NCBI GenBank assembly: GCA_002483105.1
Contig: DLHG01000001.1
Location: forward strand, 186,001 to 250,000
DNA from: Bacteroidetes bacterium UBA7674
GTDB lineage: Bacteria; Bacteroidota; Bacteroidia; Chitinophagales; Chitinophagaceae
Length of the DNA stretch: 64,000 nucleotides
Direction of reading: 5' to 3'
Shown: positions 1 through 7,988 of the stretch, piece after piece
Layout: every line of letters starts with the position of its first letter
Numbering within the stretch: the stretch's first letter is position 1
Notes under the pieces: model-generated
The model's input: only the letters and a program-made list of their open reading frames with translations
Database searches by the model: none
What the model was told of the DNA's origin: nothing
Position numbers and translations under genes: made by a program

Positions 1-23
1 CTATAACCGTTTAAACCTATCCT

Positions 24-296
24 ATGTTAATCCAAAAAAACAAAACAGTGCTAAGCTTTATAAAGCCTACTCCGGCCTGGGCCACTTGGGTATTCCGTAT
101 TGTCTTTCTGCTGACGACAGCCACGACCATCATTATATCCTCTGAACCAGATATAACAGACCAGGTGAAAGTGAAATTGAGCGTGTATTTGAAAGCTTTT
201 GACTTTGTGATATGGGGATTGGCAAGAGGCATCGGAGTAAGCAAAGAAGAAATCACTCATGAACAAAAGGAGGTAGATGATGTCCAGAATACCTGA
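24..296 (+). CDS. Small single-pass membrane protein of the lysis module
   Basis: A 90-residue protein that I do not recognise. It has one hydrophobic stretch at about residues 24-40, then a charged C-terminal half. Its last 17-20 bases overlap the holin-like gene, and the next two genes are a spanin candidate and a lysozyme, so it very likely belongs to a phage-derived lysis module. It could be an accessory holin, an antiholin or an unrelated small phage protein. The ATG at 24 is the first in frame, but the window begins only 23 bases upstream, so the real promoter and any upstream phage genes are out of view. Confidence 0.6.
   Translation: MLIQKNKTVLSFIKPTPAWATWVFRIVFLLTTATTIIISSEPDITDQVKVKLSVYLKAFDFVIWGLARGIGVSKEEITHEQKEVDDVQNT
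269..274 (+). promoter_or_regulatory. Strong Shine-Dalgarno AGGAGG before the holin-like gene
   Basis: A perfect AGGAGG lies inside the end of the upstream gene. Two in-frame ATGs follow directly, at 277 and 280. The spacing of five bases favours the second. Bacteroidetes genes rarely use a strong Shine-Dalgarno, so this fits phage ancestry. Confidence 0.6.
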
Positions 297-609
297 AGAG
301 ATAATAGCATTTTTTACTAAATGGTGGGTGTATGTACTGTATGTACTGATAGGAATAGTTGGCAAATTCAGCTGGGATATTAGCAGAAAGAAGCGCATAA
401 CATTTTTAAGCGCCATTTCTACAGTTGGCATAAGCGGATTCATTGGCTATATAAGCAGTGTGTACTGCAGCAACAATAATTTAGCAAACAAGGCAGCCTA
501 TATCGTCCCCATTTGTACACTCTTAAGCGACAAGATCATCTCCTACCTGATATTCCGAGTGAAATGGAAAGAGATAAAGGATGCCTTCTTAAATATCGAC
601 CCTGATTAA
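280..609 (+). CDS. Holin-like small membrane protein
   Basis: A protein of about 109 residues with three probable membrane helices, near residues 16-30, 43-60 and 70-87, and a short charged tail. Size, helix count and position just before a spanin candidate and a GH24 lysozyme match a phage holin, which opens the inner membrane so that the lysozyme can reach the peptidoglycan. I do not recognise a specific holin family from sequence, so the call rests largely on context. The start at 280 was preferred to 277 because of the AGGAGG spacing. It overlaps the upstream small membrane gene. Confidence 0.55.
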   Translation: MSRIPEEIIAFFTKWWVYVLYVLIGIVGKFSWDISRKKRITFLSAISTVGISGFIGYISSVYCSNNNLANKAAYIVPICTLLSDKIISYLIFRVKWKEIKDAFLNIDPD

Positions 610-618
610 AACAAACCT

Positions 619-1125
619 ATGAAGAACATTATCACAAAAATAATGATCGCCGTAAGCCTGGCGGCAATGGTACTTGGCATGAGCAGTTGCTACACAGCAA
701 GGACCGCAGAACGACAAGTTGACAAAGCACATCATAAATATCCTGCGGTGCCCGCGAAATTCTGCGCTGAGCGCTTTCCACCACTTGACAGCATCAGTAT
801 CATCACGGAATACATTCAAGGTGAGGATATTGTCTACACAGACACACTAGTAGAGAGAAACTATATACTCGACACGCTGACACTCACTAAGTACATCACC
901 AAAACAGTAAAGACAACCGATACTCTACGTGACACCAAGTATGTTCAACAAGAGAACAAAGCGATGCTTGTTCTTAAAGATCGAAAAATAAAAGAGCTAA
1001 CCGAGCAAGTAATTACTCTTACTCATAGCCGGAATAGCTGGCGAAAGTGGGCGTTGGTATTGGCAGGCATTCTTGCGCTCTACGTTTTGTTCAGGGTCAT
1101 CAAACTATATGTCTTCAAAAAATAA
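619..1125 (+). CDS. Candidate one-molecule spanin (lipoprotein with C-terminal TM)
   Basis: 168 residues. The N-terminus is a lipoprotein-type signal ending in GMSSC, which would place Cys24 as the lipidated residue. A long polar, Thr-rich and then helical middle follows (about 30-145), and a strong transmembrane segment with a basic tail closes the protein (about 146-166). One end in the outer membrane and the other in the inner membrane is the architecture of u-spanins such as phage T1 gp11, which fuse the two membranes in the last step of lysis. The gene sits between a holin-like protein and an endolysin, exactly where a spanin is expected. No sequence family is recognised, so the call is inferred from architecture and context. 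Confidence 0.55.
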   Translation: MKNIITKIMIAVSLAAMVLGMSSCYTARTAERQVDKAHHKYPAVPAKFCAERFPPLDSISIITEYIQGEDIVYTDTLVERNYILDTLTLTKYITKTVKTTDTLRDTKYVQQENKAMLVLKDRKIKELTEQVITLTHSRNSWRKWALVLAGILALYVLFRVIKLYVFKK

Positions 1126-1134
1126 AGCCTTATT

Positions 1135-1593
1135 ATGAATACAAGTAAAAACTGCGTGCTACTATTAAAACACTATGAAGGCTGCAGGCTGGAAGCCTAT
1201 AAATGCTCTGCCGGGATATGGACAATCGGTTATGGCAACACCTTTCATGCCGACGGGAGACCTGTGAAGCAAGGTGACAAAATAACGCAAGATGAAGCTG
1301 AAGAGCTATTGCCTATTATCCTTAAAAAATTTGCACAAGCTGTATTCAAAAGAACTGCCCGGATGGAGCAACATGAGTTTGAAGCGCTGGTTTGCTTTAC
1401 CTACAACATTGGAATCGGAGCATTTGAGGGTTCAACTATGCTCAAGAAGATACGCAAAGATTTACCTGCAGCAGAAATAGCTGCTGAATTCCAGAAATGG
1501 AATAAGGCAAAAGGGAAAGTGCTTAACGGATTGGTGAAACGTAGGGCAGCAGAGGCGTGGCTATATGAGAAAGGCTCAGTGAGGATATTTTAG
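1135..1593 (+). CDS. Phage-type lysozyme (GH24 endolysin)
   Basis: 152 residues, full length for a GH24 muramidase. The catalytic Glu is E15 in HYEGCRLEAY, and the conserved TIGYG follows with Thr30 at the expected spacing. The position equivalent to Asp20 of T4 lysozyme is Cys24 (KCSAG). Many phage lysozymes share this CSAG form, and from memory a T4 Asp-to-Cys variant remains active, so the enzyme is probably functional. There is no signal peptide or anchor, so export would depend on the holin-like protein upstream. It is the last gene of the lysis module; its stop is two bases from the stop of the convergent TonB-like gene, marking the edge of the phage-derived segment. Confidence 0.88.
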   Translation: MNTSKNCVLLLKHYEGCRLEAYKCSAGIWTIGYGNTFHADGRPVKQGDKITQDEAEELLPIILKKFAQAVFKRTARMEQHEFEALVCFTYNIGIGAFEGSTMLKKIRKDLPAAEIAAEFQKWNKAKGKVLNGLVKRRAAEAWLYEKGSVRIF

Positions 1594-1595
1594 TC

Positions 1596-2000
1596 CTAAT
1601 TACTTATCTCGAACCTCACAGGCGTAGTATAATACACCGCCACGTCTTTTCCACCTTGTTTAGCAGGCTTCCATTTGGGCATGGCTTTAATAACGCGAAT
1701 AGCCTCTGCATCCAGTTCCTCCGAAACACCTCCTTTGATCTTGACATCTTCTATGGCTCCCTGGGCAGTAATAACAAAGGTGACATAAACCACTCCTTCT
1801 GTACCATCGTCAACGGCTTTTCGCGGGTATACTACAGAATTACGGAAATACCTCCCTATATCACCCGGAAACTCCGGTGGCTGTTCTGTTTGTGTATATA
1901 TTACTTTGGCTGATGAATCTGAAGAAGAAGCAGGCTTTTCCTGTGCCTGTGTTGCTGATACATTTAGTAAAAGCATAGCCGTAATTATCCATTTGATCAT
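1596..2000 (-). CDS. Secreted TonB C-terminal domain protein
   Basis: 134 residues: a signal peptide (about 1-19, ending AQA/Q), a short linker, then a TonB C-terminal domain (about 45-134). The diagnostic pattern is present: YP..A......G.V.V.F.I...G...DV.I.GG, then LD.EA.RVI..MP.W.PA.Q.GK, and a final PV.F strand. Unlike classical TonB it has no N-terminal membrane anchor with a Pro-rich spacer, so it is probably a free periplasmic domain. Such stand-alone copies are common in Bacteroidetes. It runs against the lysozyme gene and is probably unrelated to it. Confidence 0.8.
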   Translation of the reverse strand: MIKWIITAMLLLNVSATQAQEKPASSSDSSAKVIYTQTEQPPEFPGDIGRYFRNSVVYPRKAVDDGTEGVVYVTFVITAQGAIEDVKIKGGVSEELDAEAIRVIKAMPKWKPAKQGGKDVAVYYTTPVRFEISN

Positions 2001-2037
2001 GGCAATAAATTATCTTCTGCAAAAATACATCTAAAAA

Positions 2038-2071
2038 TAATTCGGGATGCGCAATAGCACATCCCGAATTA
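2038..2071 (-). terminator. Rho-independent terminator after the 2086-2490 gene
   Basis: A 12-bp perfect stem (TAATTCGGGATG with CATCCCGAATTA) is followed on the minus strand by a T-rich tract. It closes the secreted protein gene and isolates it from the TonB-like gene downstream. Confidence 0.75.
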
Positions 2072-2085
2072 TTATAATTTTTTAT

Positions 2086-2490
2086 CTAGTTGGCACGCAT
2101 CATACGCTCTATACCCGGGGAACTTTTTTCAAAACTGAATGTTAACCACTTCCCTTCCGTATCCAGGTAGATACCTATTACCGCATCTTTTTTATCAAAC
2201 TCTACTTTATACAGGTTAGCCGGTTGTCCTTCATTCTTGTCACCTATGTATTTGAACTCTTTCAATTTGCCATACTTTTCTGTCAGCTCTTTCATGTTCT
2301 CAGCATTCCAGACCTTTTCAGCTGCTTCCATATCAGCACTTTTTCCATAGAGCTTTTTAATACTCTCTATTTTTGCCTCGTTATACAGCTTTTGTAAATT
2401 GGTCATGGCTGTTTGGTAATCAGCACGAGACTGACCAAAGCCGCAAAAAGCCGCGAGGATAAAAATCAATGATAATAATACCTTTTTCAT
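2086..2490 (-). CDS. Secreted protein of unknown function
   Basis: 134 residues with a clear signal peptide (MKKVLLSLIFILAAFCGFGQ). The mature part is helical and charged at first (about 25-75), then probably a small beta sheet ending near residue 128. No family is recognised. It is a single-gene unit with its own terminator at 2038-2071. The upstream neighbour starts about 100 bases away on the other strand. Confidence 0.65.
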   Translation of the reverse strand: MKKVLLSLIFILAAFCGFGQSRADYQTAMTNLQKLYNEAKIESIKKLYGKSADMEAAEKVWNAENMKELTEKYGKLKEFKYIGDKNEGQPANLYKVEFDKKDAVIGIYLDTEGKWLTFSFEKSSPGIERMMRAN

Positions 2491-2589
2491 ATGGTTAAAG
2501 ATAAAGAATTATCCTATTCATACTCCAGCAATTTTCCTTAATTTCAGCTAATAGTTATGCTCAATCCTAATAAACAAAACTGAGTAATA

Positions 2590-2883
2590 ATGCTAACACC
2601 TAAAGGAACACTTCGCACCTGCTTAAATGGCCACAAATACTATAAGAGCAGCGATTGCCCTACTTGTCCTATATGTGAGCAGGGCAATGCGCCAAAGGAT
2701 GGCTTTCTATCAAAGCTTTCAGCTCCTGCCCGCCGGGCACTGGAGAATGCAGGAATTAAAACCTTAAAGCAACTCGCCACGCATTCAGAGAAAGAGATAC
2801 TGGTGCTACATGGTATGGGTCCTGCTTCTATGCCTATACTGAAGACCGCACTAAAAGAGGAAGGCTTATCTTTGAAGAAGTAA
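2590..2883 (+). CDS. RNA polymerase alpha C-terminal-domain-like protein with zinc knuckle
   Basis: 97 residues. The N-terminus has four Cys in a zinc-binding arrangement (C11, then CPTCPIC at about 23-29). The rest (about 38-97) is a helix-hairpin-helix fold like the alpha CTD of RNA polymerase: LSAPARRALENAGIKTL, then HGMGPASMPILKTALKEEGL. In the polymerase that fold binds UP-element DNA and activators; whether this stand-alone copy binds DNA is inference. It is the first gene of an operon, nine bases before the pentapeptide protein gene, with the beta-lactamase third. Confidence 0.7.
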   Translation: MLTPKGTLRTCLNGHKYYKSSDCPTCPICEQGNAPKDGFLSKLSAPARRALENAGIKTLKQLATHSEKEILVLHGMGPASMPILKTALKEEGLSLKK

Positions 2884-2892
2884 TGACCTCGA

Positions 2893-3468
2893 ATGCGCGA
2901 CAACTACACCGAAGGGAAGACCTTTGAAAAAACAGACTTTACTGCGGAAAAATTTATCCAGGGCGAGTATGAAGATTGCAACTTCATAAGCTGCAACTTA
3001 TCGGGCATAAACCTTAGCAACAGCCGCTTTACCGATTGCACTTTTCAGGATTGCAACATGGGCAATGCAAAGCTTGGCGGCACTACCATAAACAACATCA
3101 CATTTAAAGGATGTAAAGTTCTTGGTTTGCATTTCGGGGATTGTGATAGCTTTTTATTTTCTGCCAACTTCTATGATTGCATATTGAATTATTGCTCGTT
3201 CTTCAAAGTACCGCTGAAGGCTACTACGTTCAAAAACTGCCAGATACACGAAGCGGACTTCTCTCAAGCTGACCTTACTTCTGCCACTTTCGACAATTGC
3301 GATCTGACAAAAACACTCTTCGACAAATCCATCCTTGAAAAGACAGACTTCCGTAGCGCTTACAACTACTCCATCAATCCGGAGAATAACCGGATGAAGA
3401 AAGCGAAGTTCTCCGTTCAGGGAGTTGCTGGCCTGTTAGATAAATACGGAATTGAAATCAGTCAATAA
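2893..3468 (+). CDS. Pentapeptide-repeat protein
   Basis: 191 residues with tandem A(D/N)LXX-type pentapeptides over about residues 12-155, for example CNLSGINLSNSRFTDCTF and ADFSQADLTSATFDNCDL. These fold into a right-handed quadrilateral beta helix. Some relatives (Qnr, MfpA) mimic DNA and protect gyrase from quinolones or toxins. The Cys-rich repeats resemble many Bacteroidetes copies whose role is unknown, so resistance is not assumed. It lies between the zinc-knuckle gene and the metallo-beta-lactamase gene, with gaps of about ten bases, so all three are probably cotranscribed. Confidence 0.85.
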   Translation: MRDNYTEGKTFEKTDFTAEKFIQGEYEDCNFISCNLSGINLSNSRFTDCTFQDCNMGNAKLGGTTINNITFKGCKVLGLHFGDCDSFLFSANFYDCILNYCSFFKVPLKATTFKNCQIHEADFSQADLTSATFDNCDLTKTLFDKSILEKTDFRSAYNYSINPENNRMKKAKFSVQGVAGLLDKYGIEISQ

Positions 3469-3478
3469 TATTATTGGG

Positions 3479-4186
3479 ATGAAAACATTATACACATTGC
3501 TATTCAGCATGACTTGCTTTTCAGCTCAGGCACAGTTGGAGATCAAACACCTCACAGGTAACGTCTATGTATATACCACCTACCACGAGTATGAAGGAAC
3601 ACCATTCCCATCTAACAGTATGTATTTAGTGACAGATGATGGTGCTGTTCTTTTCGATACGCCTTGGGATAGTGGGCAGTTTCAGCCTTTACTGGACAGT
3701 ATCAAAACAAAACATGGTAAAGATGTCAAGCTGTGCATCGCCACTCACTTTCATGCTGACAGAACAGCCGGACTCGAGTACTACAAGAGCAAAGGGATCA
3801 AGACCTACACATCGAAACAAACCTTTGAGCTATGCAAACAGCATAACGAAAAAACTGCCGAATACCATTTCTTAAAAGACACTACCTTTTCAATAGGGTC
3901 AAATACATTCGAAACTTATTACCCCGGGAAAGGACATGCCCCGGATAATATTGTGATATGGTTTCCGAAAGAGAAAATATTGTATGGGGGGTGCTTCGTA
4001 AAAAGTACAGACGGTCAGTCCCTGGGAAATATGTCAGATGCCAGCATACCCGAATGGACCATCAGCATTAAGAATACTATCTCCCGATTTCCAAGCCCTA
4101 TCTATGTGATACCTGGGCATTTTGGATGGGAGAACAACAAAAGTCTGCAACACACATTAAAGCTGCTTCTGAAAAATAAAAAATAG
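3479..4186 (+). CDS. Subclass B1 metallo-beta-lactamase
   Basis: 235 residues with signal peptide MKTLYTLLFSMTCFSAQAQ, so periplasmic. All six B1 zinc ligands are visible: H90, H92 and D94 in HFHADRTAG, H153 in GKGHAPDN, C172 in GGCFVKS and H214 in PGHFGW. K175, equivalent to substrate-binding Lys224, is also present. These motifs resemble the chromosomal BlaB/IND/CGB enzymes of flavobacteria, which hydrolyse carbapenems and other beta-lactams using two zinc ions. I start at the ATG at 3479, which begins the signal peptide; an upstream ATG at 3452 would overlap the previous gene and spoil the signal. It is the last gene of a three-gene operon with a terminator just behind it. Substrate range cannot be read from sequence. 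Confidence 0.88.
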   Translation: MKTLYTLLFSMTCFSAQAQLEIKHLTGNVYVYTTYHEYEGTPFPSNSMYLVTDDGAVLFDTPWDSGQFQPLLDSIKTKHGKDVKLCIATHFHADRTAGLEYYKSKGIKTYTSKQTFELCKQHNEKTAEYHFLKDTTFSIGSNTFETYYPGKGHAPDNIVIWFPKEKILYGGCFVKSTDGQSLGNMSDASIPEWTISIKNTISRFPSPIYVIPGHFGWENNKSLQHTLKLLLKNKK

Positions 4187-4194
4187 CTAAAAGA

Positions 4195-4229
4195 AAAAGC
4201 CCTCCCGACTTATAGTTGGGAGGGCTTTT
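4195..4229. terminator. Bidirectional terminator between convergent genes
   Basis: AAAAGCCCTCCC pairs with GGGAGGGCTTTT. T-rich runs flank it on both strands, so it can serve both the beta-lactamase operon and the convergent gene at 4233-4844. Confidence 0.85.
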
Positions 4230-4232
4230 CTT

Positions 4233-4844
4233 TTAATCATATCTTCCTTTTAGCCTTAAGCTGGTTTTCAGCATTACCGGTATCATGTGTATGCTCATTC
4301 CCTTTGTGCCCATGTTCAGTACCTGGGGTTGTGTTTCTACTCCTACGCCCAGCCACTTGAGGACGTTATACTGCGCACCTACTACAAAGCCATACGTATG
4401 CCATTTATTCGCCATTTTTCTATCGGTGGTCGTGCCCTCACTAGTATAAGATATCTTATTATCCATGCACCTACCTGCTGTAACGCCCAGGTCAATATCA
4501 AGCTTCCATGGACTTATATTGATGCGCTCCAGAACTATTAACCCTACAGACAGTACAGGCTTACCGTAGGAATAATCCCTGCTGGGCATAGGGAAACGTG
4601 CATGCGACAATGTATATGCCACCTCATTTGCTGAAACCGACAGCCCTACACGGATATTCAACGGAATCTTTACTGTTGCGGCAAACGATGCCGCATAGCA
4701 ATTCTTCCATAGGACATCATAGTCTTTGCTAAAAGTAGTAGCGTCAATATCGTTATTAGCAATACCACCTTTAAGGCTGAATTCAACTTTCTGTGCTGTA
4801 CACAGAGCAGGGATAAGTAGCAACCCGAGTAGAAATGGTTTCAT
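4233..4844 (-). CDS. Outer-membrane beta-barrel-like protein
   Basis: 203 residues: signal peptide (about 1-17, ending in CTAQ), then alternating polar and hydrophobic strands typical of the small OmpA/OprF-like barrels of Bacteroidetes (for example PVLSVGLIVLERINISPWKLDIDLGVTAG and TYGFVVGAQYNVLKWLGVGVETQPQVL). No plug, enzyme or peptidoglycan-binding domain is seen. Function unknown. It is monocistronic and shares the bidirectional terminator at 4195-4229. Confidence 0.65.
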   Translation of the reverse strand: MKPFLLGLLLIPALCTAQKVEFSLKGGIANNDIDATTFSKDYDVLWKNCYAASFAATVKIPLNIRVGLSVSANEVAYTLSHARFPMPSRDYSYGKPVLSVGLIVLERINISPWKLDIDLGVTAGRCMDNKISYTSEGTTTDRKMANKWHTYGFVVGAQYNVLKWLGVGVETQPQVLNMGTKGMSIHMIPVMLKTSLRLKGRYD

Positions 4845-5063
4845 TCTTTATATATTTAAGGTTCTAGGTAATAGCGGTTTATCAAGCGCAAGATACGATA
4901 AAATAAGAACGCAGAATTCCTTTTTGTAGTATACATCTGCTTTTCTCATTAAAAATCTCCGGCATAAAGAAGACGTAGAAAACAAGGGAAATCACCAGCC
5001 AATTAAATGTGAAACCTGTTCTAAGGGTGCTCAGCGTAATGGTTATTTACCTAATTTTATTAC

Positions 5064-5483
5064 ATGACAAAAAGACTAGTAACCCTATTGTACATTTTCA
5101 TGAGCTTCACCTTAACCTCTTTCGCACAAGTTGAAAAGGGGCAGACCGAACTGGAGACAGCTGCCAAGATGTATGAAGGTGAGAAATATTCCCAGGCACT
5201 TCTTTGGTATAAAAAGTCGGCTACTAAGGGAAATACTGAAGCGATGGAAATGCTGATAGAGATGTACATCGAGGGCCTGGGCGGACCTGTTGACCTGAAA
5301 GCAGCTAAACTATGGCAGGCTAAACTTGATAAGGCCAACGCAAACGGCGAGAAAGCCGAGAAACCTGAAAAAGACGATGCTGACGACGAAAAAGAGCCCA
5401 AACGCAAAAAGCGCTCTTCAAAAGATGATGAAGACGATGATAAGCTACCATACAATAAAGTTGACGGCTATGAACCTGACTAA
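5064..5483 (+). CDS. Secreted Sel1-like repeat protein with charged tail
   Basis: 139 residues. A signal peptide (about 1-21) precedes one or two Sel1/TPR-like helical repeats (about 28-75, with YSQALLWYKKSATKGNTEAM and YIEGLGGPVDLKAAKLWQ). The final 55 residues are low-complexity Asp/Glu/Lys/Arg. Sel1 repeats are protein-binding scaffolds; the partner is unknown. It stands alone, about 220 bases after the previous gene, and has its own terminator at 5518-5550. Confidence 0.7.
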   Translation: MTKRLVTLLYIFMSFTLTSFAQVEKGQTELETAAKMYEGEKYSQALLWYKKSATKGNTEAMEMLIEMYIEGLGGPVDLKAAKLWQAKLDKANANGEKAEKPEKDDADDEKEPKRKKRSSKDDEDDDKLPYNKVDGYEPD

Positions 5484-5517
5484 GGTCATTATATCTTCCT
5501 AATAACATTTTAACGTG

Positions 5518-5550
5518 CTGCCGGATGTCTCACCCGGCAGTCGCTTTTTA
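5518..5550 (+). terminator. Rho-independent terminator after the Sel1 gene
   Basis: CTGCCGG pairs with CCGGCAG, followed by TCGCTTTTTA. It lies upstream of the helicase ATG at 5587, which argues against the longer helicase start at 5515. Confidence 0.75.
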
Positions 5551-5586
5551 TTGCTCTCCCATATTTATGTTACTTTTACCATAGAT

Positions 5587-6831
5587 ATGAAGTTTGAAGA
5601 GTACCACATTTCCGACGAGATAAAGAAAAGCATTGCAGAAATGGGCTTTAAAAAGCCCACAGACATCCAGTTCCGTGCTATACCCAACATACTAAATGGT
5701 GATGATGTACTTGCCATAGCCCAGACAGGTACAGGTAAGACTGCTGCATTTGCGATTCCTATTTTACATAAGCTACAGAAGCGTAACAATAGAACAGAGC
5801 ACGGACAGGTTAGCTGCCTGGTAATGGTTCCCACCCGCGAGCTGGCTATACAGATCTCAGAAGTATTTAAGGATATTGCCAAATATACCCAACTAACCAT
5901 CCTCGGTCTTTACGGAGGTATAGAACAGGAACCGCAGATAAAGATGTTGCAGGAAGGCGTGGATGTACTCATCGCGACCCCGGGACGAATGTTTGACCTT
6001 ATCAGCCAAAAACATATTGATCTGAGCCGCACCAGCATATTGGTGCTAGATGAGGCCGATCACATGTTGGACCTCGGGTTTATCAAGGACATACGGGATG
6101 TACTTCGTCACCTGCCCCGCCAACACCAGACACTATTCTTTTCTGCTACTATCGATAAAGACATTAAGGAGCTTGCTTACGATATAGTTCGCAATCCCAT
6201 CCGTATACAGATATCACCTAAAGACCCTGTTTCTAAAAACGTGAGTCATGCAGTGGCTTATGTAGAGATGGACGACAAACGTTTCTTCCTGGAACGGTTA
6301 GTAAGGGAGTTTCCTGAAAAGAAGATACTGGTATTCGTCCGTACCAAGGTGCGTGCGGAACGTGTCTTTGCTGCTATGCAGCGTGTAGGCATTGAGACGC
6401 TTACCATGCACGGAGGTAAAGAACAGGAGAACAGGCTGGAGGTAATGGATGAATTTAAAAAAGGAAATGTAAAGGTGCTCATTACCACAGATGTAAATGC
6501 CCGCGGTATAGACATACCCAACGTGGACTATGTAGTGAACTATGACCTCCCCGATGTTCCCGAGAATTATGTACACCGTGTTGGTCGTACTGGTCGTGGT
6601 GTACAAAAGGGACAAGCTGTATCATTTTGCAGCACGGAAGAGAAGCCGGTATTGAAAGAGATAACCAAGTATCTCACGAAAGATATTACAGAGATGAAGA
6701 TTGCCAAAGACGACTACCGGGAGACTATCAGCTTTTCGGAAGACACACCTAACGACAACTGGAAACTACTGCTGGAGCAGGACGAGAAAGAACAGAAGGA
6801 ATTGAAAATGAAGAAGAAAAAGAAAAAATAA
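5587..6831 (+). CDS. DEAD-box RNA helicase (RhlE-like)
   Basis: 414 residues of ATP-dependent RNA helicase. Visible motifs in order: Q motif region (GFKKPTDIQFRAIP), motif I AQTGTGKT, Ia PTRELA, GG, TPGR, motif II DEAD in LVLDEADHMLDLGF, motif III SAT, then helicase C-terminal motifs (FVRTK, TTDVNARGIDIPNVDYVVNYD, HRVGRTGR). A Lys-rich C-terminal tail is typical of RhlE-type enzymes, which act in ribosome assembly and RNA turnover, especially in the cold. I start at ATG 5587, where similarity to the family begins, because the terminator hairpin at 5518-5550 occupies the longer version. Confidence 0.92.
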   Translation: MKFEEYHISDEIKKSIAEMGFKKPTDIQFRAIPNILNGDDVLAIAQTGTGKTAAFAIPILHKLQKRNNRTEHGQVSCLVMVPTRELAIQISEVFKDIAKYTQLTILGLYGGIEQEPQIKMLQEGVDVLIATPGRMFDLISQKHIDLSRTSILVLDEADHMLDLGFIKDIRDVLRHLPRQHQTLFFSATIDKDIKELAYDIVRNPIRIQISPKDPVSKNVSHAVAYVEMDDKRFFLERLVREFPEKKILVFVRTKVRAERVFAAMQRVGIETLTMHGGKEQENRLEVMDEFKKGNVKVLITTDVNARGIDIPNVDYVVNYDLPDVPENYVHRVGRTGRGVQKGQAVSFCSTEEKPVLKEITKYLTKDITEMKIAKDDYRETISFSEDTPNDNWKLLLEQDEKEQKELKMKKKKKK

Positions 6832-6849
6832 CTTCTTAAAACAAAGGAT

Positions 6850-7371
6850 ATGATGAAACTATTGTGGAGTTGCTTAGTATCGGTCATAATATTCTTTACA
6901 ACCAGTGATGCCAACGCTCAGAAAAAACACGAAGCGATGGGTATCACTTTCAAAATACCTTCAGACTGGATCATCACCGATGAGCAGCCGGAAAGCAACG
7001 CCATATCTTTCTCTTGTGAAAAAGAAGGAGAAAATGAGAGTGGTAGTATTTCGTTTGCTTACATAGGCCGCGACCTTGACATGAATGCCTTCCTCGCCTT
7101 GTGTATGCAGAATGCGGAAAACTCAGCCAACATAAGCGATGGCAAGAACTTCGCCTGGGGCAAGGATACCACCGAAGTGGCGGTTGGGGATTTCGTAGCA
7201 CGACAGGTAACCTATACAGTCTCATTTCTCGGCCTGGCATTTTCTAATAAGATATTAGTACTAAAGGCGTGCGGCAACATGGTGATGCTCAACACCACCG
7301 AAGCCGACGAAGACCACGACAAGAACAAAAAAGGCTTTGAGACAATCATGAAGACCTTTAAGTGCAAATAA
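6850..7371 (+). CDS. Secreted protein of unknown function
   Basis: 173 residues. Two in-frame ATGs (6850, 6853) precede a signal peptide ending in DANAQ (about residue 24). The mature part looks like a compact alpha/beta domain of the kind found in PsbP/DUF1795-like proteins: a GITFKIPSDWIITDEQ start, amphipathic strands, and a final FETIMKTFKCK helix. That resemblance is weak and only suggestive. It follows the helicase by 18 bases and may be cotranscribed with it, although no functional link is evident. Confidence 0.6.
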   Translation: MMKLLWSCLVSVIIFFTTSDANAQKKHEAMGITFKIPSDWIITDEQPESNAISFSCEKEGENESGSISFAYIGRDLDMNAFLALCMQNAENSANISDGKNFAWGKDTTEVAVGDFVARQVTYTVSFLGLAFSNKILVLKACGNMVMLNTTEADEDHDKNKKGFETIMKTFKCK

Positions 7372-7453
7372 CACCACGTCTTTATAATATTATCCGATAC
7401 TGCGATTAGCAATTCCGAATATCACTGATCCGATTTCTGCTGACCTTTATAGA

Positions 7454-7909
7454 ATGATAAAGGGACTATTCGAAACACACTTATTTGTAGAAGACCTCAA
7501 CCGTTCCATAGAATTCTATCGCGATGTGCTGGGCTTACAACAATGTTATTATGAAGAGGCACGCAGGGCTTCTTTCTTCTGGATAGGTAAGCCTAAAGAG
7601 GCTATGTTGGGGCTCTGGGAGAAACCTAAAGAGCAGGTAAAACCAAGACATTTCGCTTTCCGTTGCGATACTGAAGACATTCTTAACAGGTCGGTTGACT
7701 TCCTGAAAAAGCATGATCTGAAGCCATATAATTTTCTAAAAGATGGCAACGAGCAGCCTATGGTTTTCGCCTGGATGCCTGCCCTGGCTATATACTTTAA
7801 GGACCCGGACGGTAACGACCTCGAATTTATTTCCATTCTTAAAGGAGATGCCAGACCTGAGCTGGGTGTTATTACTTATGACACATGGCTCAAACAAATT
7901 GGCCAGTAG
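7454..7909 (+). CDS. VOC-family (glyoxalase/bleomycin-resistance fold) protein
   Basis: 151 residues in two beta-alpha-beta-beta-beta modules: FETHLFVEDLNRSIEFYRDVLGL, then PRHFAFRCD and a final IYFKDPDGNDLEFISI. The His of ETHLFV, the His of RHFAF and the Glu of DLEF sit where the metal ligands of the vicinal-oxygen-chelate family are found, so it probably binds a divalent metal. The family includes glyoxalases, dioxygenases and antibiotic-binding or fosfomycin-inactivating proteins; the substrate here cannot be assigned. Confidence 0.82.
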   Translation: MIKGLFETHLFVEDLNRSIEFYRDVLGLQQCYYEEARRASFFWIGKPKEAMLGLWEKPKEQVKPRHFAFRCDTEDILNRSVDFLKKHDLKPYNFLKDGNEQPMVFAWMPALAIYFKDPDGNDLEFISILKGDARPELGVITYDTWLKQIGQ

Positions 7910-7988
7910 TAATTAAAGGTCTAATTTACACCGCCGGCATTAGCCTATGAGGGGTCTTTGTAGATTATCGAAATGATGGTATTTCTCA

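Noticed and set aside
24..296. Assigning a specific holin family to the first gene
   Set aside because: One hydrophobic helix and no family motif. The lysis context supports the region, not a named family.
3452..3478. Longer start of the metallo-beta-lactamase
   Set aside because: It would overlap the pentapeptide gene and place nine polar residues before a perfect signal peptide.
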